64,000 nucleotides of DNA, from the NCBI GenBank assembly GCA_965659685.1, contig CBFHXB010000008.1:31329-95328 (forward strand), written 5' to 3'. Positions 1 through 9,292 of this stretch are shown piece after piece. The position numbers and the translations under genes were made by a program. Under the pieces are notes generated by a model that saw nothing but the letters and a program-made list of their open reading frames with translations, was not told the origin of the DNA and did not search any database. The stretch's first letter is position 1. Every line of letters starts with the position of its first letter. The stretch comes from MGIIa-L3 sp11892u. GTDB taxonomy: Archaea; Thermoplasmatota; Poseidoniia; Poseidoniales; Poseidoniaceae.

Positions 1-2
1 GG

Positions 3-455
3 GTCAACGATTGGCTGATTCCCGTGTTGAATCAGCAAGGCGACATCTTCGGCCACACCGTGTGGCAAATCGTGCTTCACGTCATCACGTATGTGGCCCT
101 CATGACCGTGGGTTCGATGGTCTTCGCGAAGTTTTGGATCGACACCACCAACATGGGCGTCAAGGACGTTGCAAAGCAAATCGAGCGCACCGGCATGCAG
201 ATTCCTGGGTTCCGCAAGAACCCCAAGGTCCTCGAGAAGATCCTCGAGAATTACATCCCACCTGTCACCTACTTCTCCGGCGCATTCGTCGGTCTTTTGG
301 CCGCCGGCGCCGACCTCTTGGGTACCGTCGGGAACGCGACTGGAACAGGTCTTCTCTTGGCCGTGGGTATCATCCTCAGGACCTTCGAACAAATCCAGAA
401 GGAACAAGCGATGGAGATGCACCCCATGCTCCGCGAGTTCATTGGCGTCTCCTGA
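3..455 (+). CDS. secY: Preprotein translocase subunit SecY, C-terminal part (cut by window edge)
   Basis: SecY is the pore subunit of the Sec translocon in the cytoplasmic membrane. Only the last 150 or so residues lie in the window; the reading frame is open from base 3. The visible part has the last transmembrane helices and the well conserved tail motifs GMQIPGFRKNP, IPPVTYFSGAF and RTFEQIQKEQAMEMHP, which closely follow archaeal SecY. The stop is a TGA at 453-455. In archaea secY usually closes the large ribosomal-protein operon, so ribosomal genes are expected just left of base 1; this is inference. No gene follows for about 440 bp, and the next element is the 16S rRNA gene. Confidence 0.95.
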   Translation, partial: VNDWLIPVLNQQGDIFGHTVWQIVLHVITYVALMTVGSMVFAKFWIDTTNMGVKDVAKQIERTGMQIPGFRKNPKVLEKILENYIPPVTYFSGAFVGLLAAGADLLGTVGNATGTGLLLAVGIILRTFEQIQKEQAMEMHPMLREFIGVS

Positions 456-647
456 CGTCCCAGTGGCCCGTTTACAGCGGTCATCGAGGCCGCTCAGACC
501 TTCGTTGCCGTCCCCTTTGCGCCGTCCTGGCTTTTCCCGATCGCCGTTGGGATGCATGTGGAGGCCAATCTTTGCCGTGCAGTGCCTCGATTCCGGCACA
601 ATTTCCCCCCCACCACCTTGATATAGGGGAGGTCTGTCGGTGGGTTG

Positions 648-745
648 CTCGCGTTGTGCGGAACGGCGTTGGCGGCAGAGCCCCTCGGGGTGATGATAGC
701 CGCCATCACCGCACAATGAGACGCCGAAGCATATGCGGTCTCGAG
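648..745 (+). ncRNA. Candidate structured RNA or rRNA leader element
   Basis: TTGTGCGG (654-661) is the exact reverse complement of CCGCACAA (709-716). Nested inside, GGCGGC (671-676) pairs with GCCGCC (699-704), and a small CCC/GGG hairpin sits in the loop. A second small stem, GAGAC (718-722) with GTCTC (738-742), follows. A TATA-like TTGATATAG lies about 25 nt ahead of base 648. It does not show the conserved blocks of SRP RNA or RNase P RNA. It may be a separate small RNA or part of a long 16S leader. The base pairing is seen directly; expression is inference. Confidence 0.25.
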
Positions 746-841
746 AACCCTCCCTCCGGGGAGCTCGCTTGAGGCCAGGAAGGTGATCCATGTACGATGT
801 ATATCGTGCAAGGAGCAAGTGCTCAAAAACACGTCAAGTCC

Positions 842-854
842 AAAAATAAAATTT
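842..854 (+). promoter_or_regulatory. Probable TATA box of the 16S rRNA gene
   Basis: An A/T-only run in an otherwise GC-rich region. Its centre lies about 47 nt ahead of the mature 16S 5' end, which puts the expected start of transcription near 873 and leaves a short leader to be removed by processing. Confidence 0.5.
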
Positions 855-894
855 CAGCGACGTTGTGATCGTCCCAAGGATCGTAAACGAGAGA

Positions 895-2172
<1,278 letters not shown>

Positions 2173-2185
2173 AAGAAACCGGGGG

Positions 2186-2257
2186 CGGGGAGGCTTCGGC
2201 CTCCCCGTCTCCACCCTTTCCCGCATCGCGCCTCGAGCGTGGTGCGGGTTTTTTTTT
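2186..2257 (+). terminator. 16S transcription terminator region
   Basis: A strong hairpin (CGGGGAGGC, loop TTCG, GCCTCCCCG; 2186-2207) follows the 16S 3' end. A second inverted repeat, CCCGCA (2220-2225) with TGCGGG (2243-2248), is followed directly by nine T (2249-2257). T-runs act as archaeal terminators; the first hairpin may also take part in 3' processing. Confidence 0.7.
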
Positions 2258-2289
2258 GGCCTTTGAACCGGGCCTGATGCGCTTGGTGT

Positions 2290-3162
2290 TCACCCGAGCG
2301 CGGTCACTTTCTCCAGCATGGTGTGCCGGAAGGTCAGGAGATTGAGCGGAGGCCCACGTGCGTTGACGGTGATCGTCGCGCCGCGGTTGAAGTGCACCTC
2401 ATCCCATCCATCGGGCACGACGTAGCCACGATGCATGTCGCTGACCAGCACCGTGCTTTCCGAGGACCAGGCCATGTGTGCCCACGGCTCGGCTTCACGT
2501 TGCTCCAAAGGCAGGTCGCGTGCGAGGATGAAACAGTGGTCGCCGACCTGTTCGGGTTGCGCTTGAGCCTTGCATGCTGCAAAGGCCTCGCTTGGGGCGG
2601 CGTGCGTCAGCCACGCGTGTTGGCCAAACCATGTGGCGAACAACAGCCCGCTCGAGCTTTGGACGGTGTCCTCAGCGCCTCTCGACAGGCGGTACTTGCT
2701 CGGAGCATACTGATGGGTGTTCGCGATGAGCAAGTCGTTGAGGGCCGGGTCGGTGGTGAACCGGTTGCCGGAGGTCGTTTCGATGACGGCTTGCAACCTC
2801 GGGAGCCGGTTCACGATGGCGGTGCCTTCGAGAACCGCCTTGAGGTCCTCAGGAAAGGTGTCCACGTCGCTGTCCATGTAGAACCCAACGCTGCCTTCAG
2901 GATCGTCTTCCCTCGGATGTGAGTTGACCCCCATCACCAAGGTCGCATCATCGATGTTGTGGGAGATGCTGGTCAGCGTCCCGTCTCCACCGAGCACGAT
3001 GACGAGGTCCCGACCCAAGAAATCCGATTGCTTCACCAATTCGCGGGGCCTGAGGGTCACCGTCAGTGCTTGACCGTGCGTCTTCAACGCTTCTTGCACG
3101 CGTCCAAGGGCTTGGTCATGGACCGGCTCGTGGGTTTTCTTGTAGACCAGCAGGACCTGCAT
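2290..3162 (-). CDS. nadK: NAD kinase
   Basis: This protein of 290 aa phosphorylates NAD to NADP. The family hallmark GGDGT is at residues 58-62, preceded by a hydrophobic strand (DLVIVL). Further on come a GVNSHP segment and a conserved LNDLLIANTH stretch, as in other NAD kinases, then the beta-rich second half of the fold. The ATG at 3162 places the first strand (QVLLVYKK) right at the N-terminus, as expected. The gene points toward the 16S gene and ends about 30 nt from the rRNA terminator. It diverges from the membrane-protein gene at 3249. The family call is firm; whether it prefers ATP or polyphosphate cannot be read from the sequence. Confidence 0.93.
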   Translation of the reverse strand: MQVLLVYKKTHEPVHDQALGRVQEALKTHGQALTVTLRPRELVKQSDFLGRDLVIVLGGDGTLTSISHNIDDATLVMGVNSHPREDDPEGSVGFYMDSDVDTFPEDLKAVLEGTAIVNRLPRLQAVIETTSGNRFTTDPALNDLLIANTHQYAPSKYRLSRGAEDTVQSSSGLLFATWFGQHAWLTHAAPSEAFAACKAQAQPEQVGDHCFILARDLPLEQREAEPWAHMAWSSESTVLVSDMHRGYVVPDGWDEVHFNRGATITVNARGPPLNLLTFRHTMLEKVTALG

Positions 3163-3248
3163 GGCGCTCCCCGATTCATATCACAAGCGCCCTGCGCTTG
3201 AAGCCTCGGTTGGCAACCTTCATGGCGCAGGGGGCGGAAACACATCTC

Positions 3249-3851
3249 ATGGAGCCCCCAAAGTGGTCCGATGAACAAGCGACGCCTGACCTCTCCGGTA
3301 CCGTCATGCCTCAAGGTGTGGCGATGACCGATCCATTCCAGGCCCAAGGTCAGATGATTTTCGTTCAACCGCCCAGCGGTGCTGCAAAAGTGATGGGCAT
3401 TTTGATCATCATTTACGCGGCCTTTGGCCTCCTTGGATCTCTGGCCGGTTTGCTCGGTGGTTCGTTTTTCGAATCCCTTCTTGGCGAGGTGGCCAGTCAA
3501 GACCCTGATGCCCTTGGGTTTGATCCCGCTGGTTTTGGCCAATACATGATGCTGACCGGTCTCATCGGCTTGGTGACCTCAGCCGGTACCTTGCAGGGTG
3601 GCATCTGGACGATGCAATATCAGCGCCGTGGGGTTCACTTGGGCCTCCTCATGATCGGTGTCAGCTTTGTGCTTGGCCTGGTTGTCGCTTTCATGTACCC
3701 TGAATTCAGCGATTCCGGATTCGGCATGGGAGCGACGATCATCACGTCCATCTTGGGATCAGGTTTCTGCGGTCTGATGGTGGCGATCCCTCTGATGGTT
3801 TCCAACAACGGTTTGGACGATTCCTCGTTGTTCCCAAGCAACGCACAGTGA
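3249..3851 (+). CDS. Small integral membrane protein of unknown function
   Basis: A protein of 200 aa that I do not recognise. After a soluble N-terminal stretch of about 50 residues it has four hydrophobic segments: around VMGILIIIYAAFGLLG, LTGLIGLVTSAGTL, GLLMIGVSFVLGLVVAF and ITSILGSGFCGLMVAI. The short C-terminal tail is polar. An in-frame ATG at 3222 would add nine residues and is an equal alternative start; a TATA-like TTCATATC lies at 3175-3182. It stands alone between nadK (divergent) and the yjbQ gene 36 nt downstream. No catalytic motif is visible. Confidence 0.7.
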   Translation: MEPPKWSDEQATPDLSGTVMPQGVAMTDPFQAQGQMIFVQPPSGAAKVMGILIIIYAAFGLLGSLAGLLGGSFFESLLGEVASQDPDALGFDPAGFGQYMMLTGLIGLVTSAGTLQGGIWTMQYQRRGVHLGLLMIGVSFVLGLVVAFMYPEFSDSGFGMGATIITSILGSGFCGLMVAIPLMVSNNGLDDSSLFPSNAQ

Positions 3852-3887
3852 GCATACGCCTATGGCGCGCCTTCGCAAGGGACGCCC

Positions 3888-4355
3888 ATGGGCATCCTTG
3901 TGACCGGCACTGCCGCCACGTACGTTGAAGAATTGACCATCCGCACAAATCAACGGTACGAGATCATCTGCCTCACATCTGAGGTCGAACGCATCGTGCG
4001 TGAGAGCGGCATCGTTGATGGGCTGGTGTTGGTCAACCCCATGCACATCACGGCGTCCATCTACGTGAACGACCTGGAATACGGTTTGCATCAAGACCTG
4101 ATGGATTGGCTTGAACGAACCGCCCCTTCAGGTGGACCGGACGGCCCGGACGGTGCGGAATACCTCCACCATCGGACAGGTGAGGACAACGGCGACGCGC
4201 ATCTGAAACGGCAGTTGCTTGGCCAACAAGTGACCATGCCGGTTCGGGATGGGCGACTTCACCTCGGCACGTGGGAGCAAATCCACTACGCCGAGTTCGA
4301 CGGGCGGCGCAACAAGCGAATCTTGGTCAAGGTCGTCGGAGTGATGCCCGAATGA
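3888..4355 (+). CDS. YjbQ / UPF0047 family protein
   Basis: This 155-aa protein matches the YjbQ (UPF0047) family. Recognisable blocks are DGLVLVNPMHITAS, the histidine-bearing LHHRTGEDNGDAHLK segment, and GTWEQIHYAEFDG near the end. Family members form trimers with a metal- or phosphate-binding histidine cluster, and some show weak thiamine-phosphate synthase activity; the physiological role is unsettled. Its stop overlaps the ATG of the next gene (ATGA, 4352-4355), so the two are probably translated together. Confidence 0.88.
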   Translation: MGILVTGTAATYVEELTIRTNQRYEIICLTSEVERIVRESGIVDGLVLVNPMHITASIYVNDLEYGLHQDLMDWLERTAPSGGPDGPDGAEYLHHRTGEDNGDAHLKRQLLGQQVTMPVRDGRLHLGTWEQIHYAEFDGRRNKRILVKVVGVMPE

Positions 4356-5236
4356 CGCTCTCCCCGGCTCCGGAACCCACCGGCATGTCCCTTGCGCTGG
4401 GCATTGAGCGGACGGCTTGGTCTCCGGGACACACATGCCTTGAGGTCACCGTGACCCCGGACCACCTCAACAAAGGCGGAGCCGCACATGGTGGTCTGAT
4501 GACGGTGCTGTTGGATGCGGCGTTGGGCGGAGCCTTGGTGTCCACGCTCCCCCTGTCCTCGTGGTGCGCGACCACGCAGTTGACCACGAGTTTCCTCGAC
4601 GCCGCCCGAGAAGGCGAGCGCTTGCAAGCCACCGGGCGCGTCGTCCGACGCGGTCGGCACGTTGCGCACTTGGCAGGCGAGGTTCGTGCCGGTGAACGCG
4701 TCATCGCCTCAGCCGTCGGCACATGGGCCATCTGGGACGCTCGCCCCCCTTCGATGTCGTTGCGGAAGGCGGACGCCTTCTTTCGCAACGTGATCGCTTC
4801 CGCCAACGAAGGATTTCACGGAGAAGGCGTTTGGCACCACACCGGCCAATCCGGCATGACCAGCACGCTGGAGGTGAGCCTGACGCGCGGAAATGAGCAC
4901 GACACCGTGTTGGTGGACGACGTGCACGCACTGACGCTGCATGAGCGGGTCTTCGCCCCCGACGGGGCCCTCGCCCACGAAGACCGCTGCACCTACCGGC
5001 GTGATGCCAGAGGTGGCCTCACCCTCGAACTTCACCGTCAAGAACGACCCACGATCACCGTTCCCGTTGAGGAAGGTGCACGAAGCCTCCGCGTTGGTCC
5101 ATTGCCCGACGGTGGCCCAACGTGGCGGCATCGGTGGGGCGACGAAGGCCTCGTCCTCGACTTGTGGTTTGACCCTGCATCGTTGAATGCGAGGGCGGAC
5201 ATCGAGTTCAGGTACCGCTCGGGCGAGGGTTCTTGA
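4352..5236 (+). CDS. Hotdog-fold (PaaI-like) thioesterase with an extra C-terminal domain
   Basis: A protein of 294 aa. Residues about 1-130 form a 4HBT/PaaI-type hotdog domain: the segment LNKGGAAHGGLMTVLLDAAL carries the HGG loop and the long central helix, and LTTSFLDAA and GRVVRRGRHVAHL follow in the usual order. Such domains hydrolyse acyl-CoA thioesters. Residues about 135-294 are a second, mostly beta-strand domain that I do not recognise; single-domain PaaI proteins end near 140 residues, so this is an unusual fusion. It overlaps yjbQ by four bases and lies 23 bp ahead of a thiolase gene, which fits a role in acyl-CoA metabolism. The substrate is not readable. Confidence 0.8.
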   Translation: MTLSPAPEPTGMSLALGIERTAWSPGHTCLEVTVTPDHLNKGGAAHGGLMTVLLDAALGGALVSTLPLSSWCATTQLTTSFLDAAREGERLQATGRVVRRGRHVAHLAGEVRAGERVIASAVGTWAIWDARPPSMSLRKADAFFRNVIASANEGFHGEGVWHHTGQSGMTSTLEVSLTRGNEHDTVLVDDVHALTLHERVFAPDGALAHEDRCTYRRDARGGLTLELHRQERPTITVPVEEGARSLRVGPLPDGGPTWRHRWGDEGLVLDLWFDPASLNARADIEFRYRSGEGS

Positions 5237-5259
5237 GCGGTCTCTGACCCCCTGAGGTC

Positions 5260-6480
5260 ATGGTCGAAGACGTTGTCATTGTGGGTGGAGCACGTACCCC
5301 CTTCTGCGAATGGGTCGGTGGAAAGCGTGGTGACGGTGCACCCGGCGGCCGACTGAAGGCCGTGAGCGCGCAAGACCTCGGGGCCACGGCCATTCGAGGG
5401 GCGCTGGAGAAGACCGGCACCTCACCGGATGCCGTGGACCATGTTGTGATGGGCTACGCGCTCCAGACCTGTTCCCAATCCATCTACGGTGCCCGGCATG
5501 CTGGCCTCAAAGCCGGTCTTCCGCAAGAAGTGCCGATGTTGACCCTGTCCCGCATCTGTGGATCTGGCGTCCAATCCATCGTGACGGGTGCGCAGATGAT
5601 CATGCTCGAAGAAGCAGAAGTGGTGGTCTCAGGTGGCATGGAGAACCTCTCGCAGGCCCCCCATGTCCTGCGCGGCGCCCGTGACGGCTGGAGCCTTGGC
5701 CGGTCACCGCCCGTGGAGGATTACATGATGACGAACCTCCAGGACATGACCTGTGGCCTCTTCATGGCACAAACCTCCGATGAACTCTGCAAGCGCAAGG
5801 GCGTCACGAGGGAGGAAGTGGATGCTTTCGCTGCGCTGTCGCACGGCCGCACGGAAGCGTCCATCGATGCAGGCCTCTTCGAACAGGAGATCGTGCCCGT
5901 GACCATTTCCTCCCGTCGTGGTGACGTGGTCGTCACCCACGCCGACGAAGATCACGTTGTGCGTGGCACGACCCTTGAGTCGTTGAGCGGTCTCCGACCT
6001 GCCTTTGGCCCTGAATCCTTGGTCACGGCCGGCAACGCCTCTGGCGTGGTGGACGGTGCAGCGGCGGTCGTCATCAAATCCGCATCAAAGGCCAAAGCCG
6101 ACGGAGATGCGCCTTTGGCACGAATCGTCAGTTGGGGCATCGTTGGGCTTGAACCTGCCATCATGGCCTACGGACCGGTTCCTTCAAGCCGAAAGGCCTT
6201 GGAAAAGGCTGGCCTGACCGTGGACGACATCGACCGCTGGGAGATCAACGAAGCCTTCGCAGGGCAGGCCGTGGCCTGCATCAAGGACCTCGGTATCGAC
6301 GTCGAGAAGGTCAACGTCAACGGAGGCGCCGTCGGTCTTGGGCATCCGCTCGCCGCCACCGGAACGCGGTTGGTGCTCACCTTGGCGCATGAATTGCGCC
6401 GCTCAGGCGGCCGGTACGGTGTGGCCACGGCTTGCATTGGCGGCGGTCAAGGCATCGCCATGGTCATCGAGGCCATGTAG
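5260..6480 (+). CDS. Acetyl-CoA acetyltransferase (thiolase)
   Basis: A thiolase of 406 aa, the usual length. The nucleophile Cys100 sits in RICGSG, followed by the conserved SGGMENLS segment. The second active-site block is NEAF, the third is NGGAVGLGHPLAATG with the catalytic His, and the fourth is the C-terminal ATACIGGGQG with the acid-base Cys. It condenses or cleaves acetyl-CoA and 3-ketoacyl-CoA, either in fatty-acid or amino-acid breakdown or as the first step of the mevalonate pathway. The four active-site motifs favour the bacterial AtoB/PhaA type over the shorter archaeal thiolase that needs a DUF35 partner. A hotdog thioesterase gene precedes it by 23 bp. SD-like TGAGGT lies just ahead of the ATG. 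Confidence 0.94.
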   Translation: MVEDVVIVGGARTPFCEWVGGKRGDGAPGGRLKAVSAQDLGATAIRGALEKTGTSPDAVDHVVMGYALQTCSQSIYGARHAGLKAGLPQEVPMLTLSRICGSGVQSIVTGAQMIMLEEAEVVVSGGMENLSQAPHVLRGARDGWSLGRSPPVEDYMMTNLQDMTCGLFMAQTSDELCKRKGVTREEVDAFAALSHGRTEASIDAGLFEQEIVPVTISSRRGDVVVTHADEDHVVRGTTLESLSGLRPAFGPESLVTAGNASGVVDGAAAVVIKSASKAKADGDAPLARIVSWGIVGLEPAIMAYGPVPSSRKALEKAGLTVDDIDRWEINEAFAGQAVACIKDLGIDVEKVNVNGGAVGLGHPLAATGTRLVLTLAHELRRSGGRYGVATACIGGGQGIAMVIEAM

Positions 6481-6488
6481 GTGGGGAC

Positions 6489-7268
6489 GTGGACGCCCTT
6501 CTCGTGGTGCTCCTCGCCGTCCTCCTGACGGCGTTCATATTTGCACCCCTCGGTTTGGGCGGAGGGCTGTTGTTTGTCCCCATCCTTCACTACTTTGCAG
6601 GTTGGCCCTTGGACACGGCCACCCTCGTCGTGTCTCTCCTGTTGACCTTCAGCGTCTCCCTTGGTTCGGGTGCCGTCCACCATCGCGAGGGGCTCATCGA
6701 CGTTTCATCGGTTCGACGCTTGGCACCCTTTGCCATGCTCGGGGCGATTGCAGGGGCCGTCATCGTTCACCTTCTCGGAGATGCGCTCGATCCTGTGTTC
6801 AAGGCCCTCGCGTTGACGCTCGTCGTCTGGGCTTGCGTCAAAGTTGGGCGTCGTTTGCAGCATGGCGTCAACGAAAAGGACGGGGGAGACCTCCGTCCAG
6901 TGCCCCTTCGCGTCGGTGCAGGCTTTGGCGGTGGCGCCAGTGCCGTGTTGGCCATCGGGGCAGGGGCCATCTACATCCCCGTGCTCAATCAGTTCGGCGG
7001 TCTTCCGTCCCGTCGCGCCATCGGGACCAGCCTTGGTCTGATGGTGTTGGTCGTCCCGGTGGCCATCCTCGTGCACGCTGGCCTTCATGCCGAGAATTGG
7101 CCTGAGGTTTGGGTGCTCGTCCTGCTTCCGGCCTGCGCGATGTTGGGCGCAATCCTCGGAGCACGCGTCGGTCTTCGGTTGCCTGACGTGGTCATCCTGA
7201 GGGTGTTCCTCGTCCTGCTTTGCATCATCGCGGTCCGTTACGCAATTGACCTTGTTGGGCGTGTGTGA
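6489..7268 (+). CDS. TauE/SafE-type membrane permease
   Basis: This 259-aa protein fits the TauE/SafE (DUF81) family of anion or sulfite exporters in the cytoplasmic membrane. It has about eight hydrophobic segments arranged as two similar halves, each starting with a glycine-rich turn: FAPLGLGGGLLFVPIL in the first half and GAGFGGGASAVLAIGAGAIYIPVL in the second. The GTG at 6489 is chosen because it begins right at the first helix and lies 9 bp after the thiolase stop; an earlier start would overlap thiolase with an unlikely arginine- and histidine-rich extension. The transported ion cannot be told. Confidence 0.85.
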   Translation: MDALLVVLLAVLLTAFIFAPLGLGGGLLFVPILHYFAGWPLDTATLVVSLLLTFSVSLGSGAVHHREGLIDVSSVRRLAPFAMLGAIAGAVIVHLLGDALDPVFKALALTLVVWACVKVGRRLQHGVNEKDGGDLRPVPLRVGAGFGGGASAVLAIGAGAIYIPVLNQFGGLPSRRAIGTSLGLMVLVVPVAILVHAGLHAENWPEVWVLVLLPACAMLGAILGARVGLRLPDVVILRVFLVLLCIIAVRYAIDLVGRV

Positions 7269-7284
7269 AAGGGCCGTCAATCCT

Positions 7285-7292
7285 TTCATAAG
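7285..7292 (+). promoter_or_regulatory. TATA-like box of lemA
   Basis: TTCATAAG, centred 26 nt ahead of the lemA ATG. This predicts a leaderless or nearly leaderless transcript. Confidence 0.55.
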
Positions 7293-7313
7293 GCATGGAC
7301 GCGACGCTGAAGC

Positions 7314-7874
7314 ATGATGGAGCTCATCATTGGAGGCATTCTTGCTGCCGTTCTGTTGATTTGGTTTGTGACCACCTGGAACCGCTTGGTTCGTCTGGAG
7401 AAGAACGTGGACCAAGCCTGGTCCAACATCGACGTGTTGCTCAAGCAACGCTACGACATGATCCCCAACTTGGTGAACACCGTGAAGGGATACGCCACCC
7501 ACGAGCGTGAAATCTTCGAACAATTCGCCGTGGCCCGTCAAGCCGCTGCAGGAGCGCTTGCCCAAGGCGACGTGGCTGGTGTGGCTTCCGCTGAAGGGAT
7601 GCTCTCCGGCTTGATGCCTCGTATCAACATGGTCGCTGAGCAATACCCCGAATTGAAGGCGGACACGAACTTCCTCAACCTTCAGAATCAGATCACGGCC
7701 TTGGAGAACCAAATCGCCGACCGCCGCGAGTTCTACAACGCGAGCGCGACCAGCTTCAACACCGCCATTGAGACCATCCCGACCAACATCGTTGCCGGCG
7801 TGAAGTCCTGCGAGGAACGCACCCTCTTCGAAGTGGTTGGCATCGAGCGCGAGAACGTGGCCGTTTCCTTCTGA
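7314..7874 (+). CDS. lemA: LemA family protein
   Basis: A protein of 186 aa with one N-terminal membrane helix (LIIGGILAAVLLIWFV) and a helical outer or inner domain. The family blocks NRLVRLEKNVDQAWSNIDV, LKQRYDMIPNLVNTVKGYA and the FYNASATSFN segment near residue 145 are all present. LemA proteins are widespread and anchored in the membrane, but their role is not known. No TPM-domain partner gene, the common bacterial neighbour, is present here. A second ATG three bases downstream (7317) is an equivalent start. Confidence 0.93.
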   Translation: MMELIIGGILAAVLLIWFVTTWNRLVRLEKNVDQAWSNIDVLLKQRYDMIPNLVNTVKGYATHEREIFEQFAVARQAAAGALAQGDVAGVASAEGMLSGLMPRINMVAEQYPELKADTNFLNLQNQITALENQIADRREFYNASATSFNTAIETIPTNIVAGVKSCEERTLFEVVGIERENVAVSF

Positions 7875-7897
7875 AGTTTCACTTCTGAGGTGCTTCG

Positions 7898-9292
7898 ATG
7901 TACCTCCTCATCGGTGCAGGGGACCCCCTCGCGCGTCTTGCTGCATGGTGCAAGCGCTCACGTCCGACGTGCGTGGTGACCTTGGCAACCAGCCTTCAAG
8001 CCGGAGATGAATTAGACGGATGCGACGTCGTCGCCCTCCCCGAGCCCATGCCGGTTGACGCGCTTCCAACACCCAACCGTCATCCGAGCCTGATCGTCGT
8101 GCTCGACGCTGCGCCAATCGAAGCAGAACACGTCATCGAGGCGCTGGATTCACGCTGGCCGGGCGTGCCTATCATCGGCCCCGATGCCGAAGGAGAGGCC
8201 GCGGTGGCCACCCCGCTGCGGCCCGAGGACCTCCTGCTTTCTGCCGCGAAGGACCGCGTTCGTGCTCAAGAACGGCACACGGGTGCCTCGGTGCTCGACG
8301 CTCACTTCGCCTCTCTTGCAGAAGGGTCCAACATTGCCATTTTCTGCCACGACAACCCCGATCCGGACGCGCTTGCTTCGGCGCTCGCCGTCCAGCGCTT
8401 GGTCGAACATCGAGGTTTGACGGGACGAATTTACCACGGCGGGTTGATCGAGCACCACCAAAACCGCGCCATGGTGCACTTGCTTGGCATCGAAACCACG
8501 CGGCTCATCATGGGATGGGAAATCGCCGACGTGCTGGCCGAGGCCGATGCGGTGGTGGCGGTTGACTTCCATCAGCCCGGGGCGAACAACGTGTTGCCCA
8601 AGGACCACGTGCCCAACATCATCCTTGACCACCACGCGGTCGGTGACCTGCCTGCAGCCGATGTGGCCATCGTCCACCCCGAATTTTCGGCCACCTCCTC
8701 ACTGGTGGCCAGCCTGATGACGGCGCTGGACGCAGAGATGGATTCGGTGCTGGCCACGGCCCTTGCCTTCGGCATTCGAACCGATACGCTCGGCTTTTCC
8801 CGGGGCGTGAGCCCTTCGGACTTGCGCGCCCTCTCGTGGTTGAACGCATGGGTGGACCACGACCTGCTGCGGCAAATCGAGGCACCGCCCCGCTCGAAGG
8901 ACGCCCTCGCGGCCTTCGCGGAAGCCCTCGCCTCCATGACGCTCGAAGGCGGCGTCTTGCTTGCACCTCTTCACCACCTGCCGAACCGGGATGCATTGTC
9001 GCAGGTGGCGGATTTCCTCCTCGCGACCGAGGGCGTGGACACGGTCGTCGTGTACGGACCACGCCAAGGTCGGGTCATCCTCTCGGCGAGAACACGCAAC
9101 CCGGACCTTCACCTCGGGCACACGTTGGCCGGTCAATTCCCCGACGGTCAAGCGGGTGGTCATCGCTCATTGGCCGGAGGCCAAGTCCACTTTGGCGGTC
9201 TTGTCGAAGGTGAAAATCCCGAGGTCGACGCGGTCATCACGGCGATGACGGACGTCCTTCGCACCCTTTTGGGAGGTGAAGGCGATGAGTGA
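7898..9292 (+). CDS. DHH-family phosphoesterase
   Basis: A protein of 464 aa. The first 125 or so residues look like a small nucleotide-binding Rossmann-type domain. The DHH catalytic domain follows, with metal-binding HDNPDPD (151-157), an AVDFH segment and LDHH (D244-H245-H246). The C-terminal DHHA1 domain carries GGHRSLAGG. The DHH/DHHA1 order is that of NrnA-like exonucleases and archaeal RecJ-like or c-di-AMP-type phosphodiesterases. The N-terminal domain plus DHH/DHHA1 layout is seen in archaeal proteins often described as putative phosphoesterases. SD-like TGAGGTG precedes the ATG. It overlaps the next gene by eight bases. Confidence 0.88.
   Translation: MYLLIGAGDPLARLAAWCKRSRPTCVVTLATSLQAGDELDGCDVVALPEPMPVDALPTPNRHPSLIVVLDAAPIEAEHVIEALDSRWPGVPIIGPDAEGEAAVATPLRPEDLLLSAAKDRVRAQERHTGASVLDAHFASLAEGSNIAIFCHDNPDPDALASALAVQRLVEHRGLTGRIYHGGLIEHHQNRAMVHLLGIETTRLIMGWEIADVLAEADAVVAVDFHQPGANNVLPKDHVPNIILDHHAVGDLPAADVAIVHPEFSATSSLVASLMTALDAEMDSVLATALAFGIRTDTLGFSRGVSPSDLRALSWLNAWVDHDLLRQIEAPPRSKDALAAFAEALASMTLEGGVLLAPLHHLPNRDALSQVADFLLATEGVDTVVVYGPRQGRVILSARTRNPDLHLGHTLAGQFPDGQAGGHRSLAGGQVHFGGLVEGENPEVDAVITAMTDVLRTLLGGEGDE

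Larger units (their letters stand above)
456..894. other. Intergenic region between secY and 16S rRNA
   Basis: No credible protein gene is visible in these 439 bp; the open frames are short and unlike proteins. The stretch contains a TATA-like string (TTGATATAG, 618-626), a nested inverted repeat (654-716), further small hairpins to about 745, and an AT-rich box (842-854) that fits the 16S promoter. A 5-bp inverted repeat ACGAT/ATCGT with a 4-nt loop lies at 794-807. No tRNA cloverleaf is seen on either strand. Confidence 0.7.

Noticed and set aside
11..772. Plus-strand frame running from secY into the spacer
   Set aside because: It is in a different frame from secY, which is certain, and reads as Arg/His-rich shadow sequence.
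456..894. SRP RNA or RNase P RNA in the secY-16S gap
   Set aside because: The conserved sequence blocks of these RNAs were not found on either strand, so only a generic structured-RNA candidate is reported.
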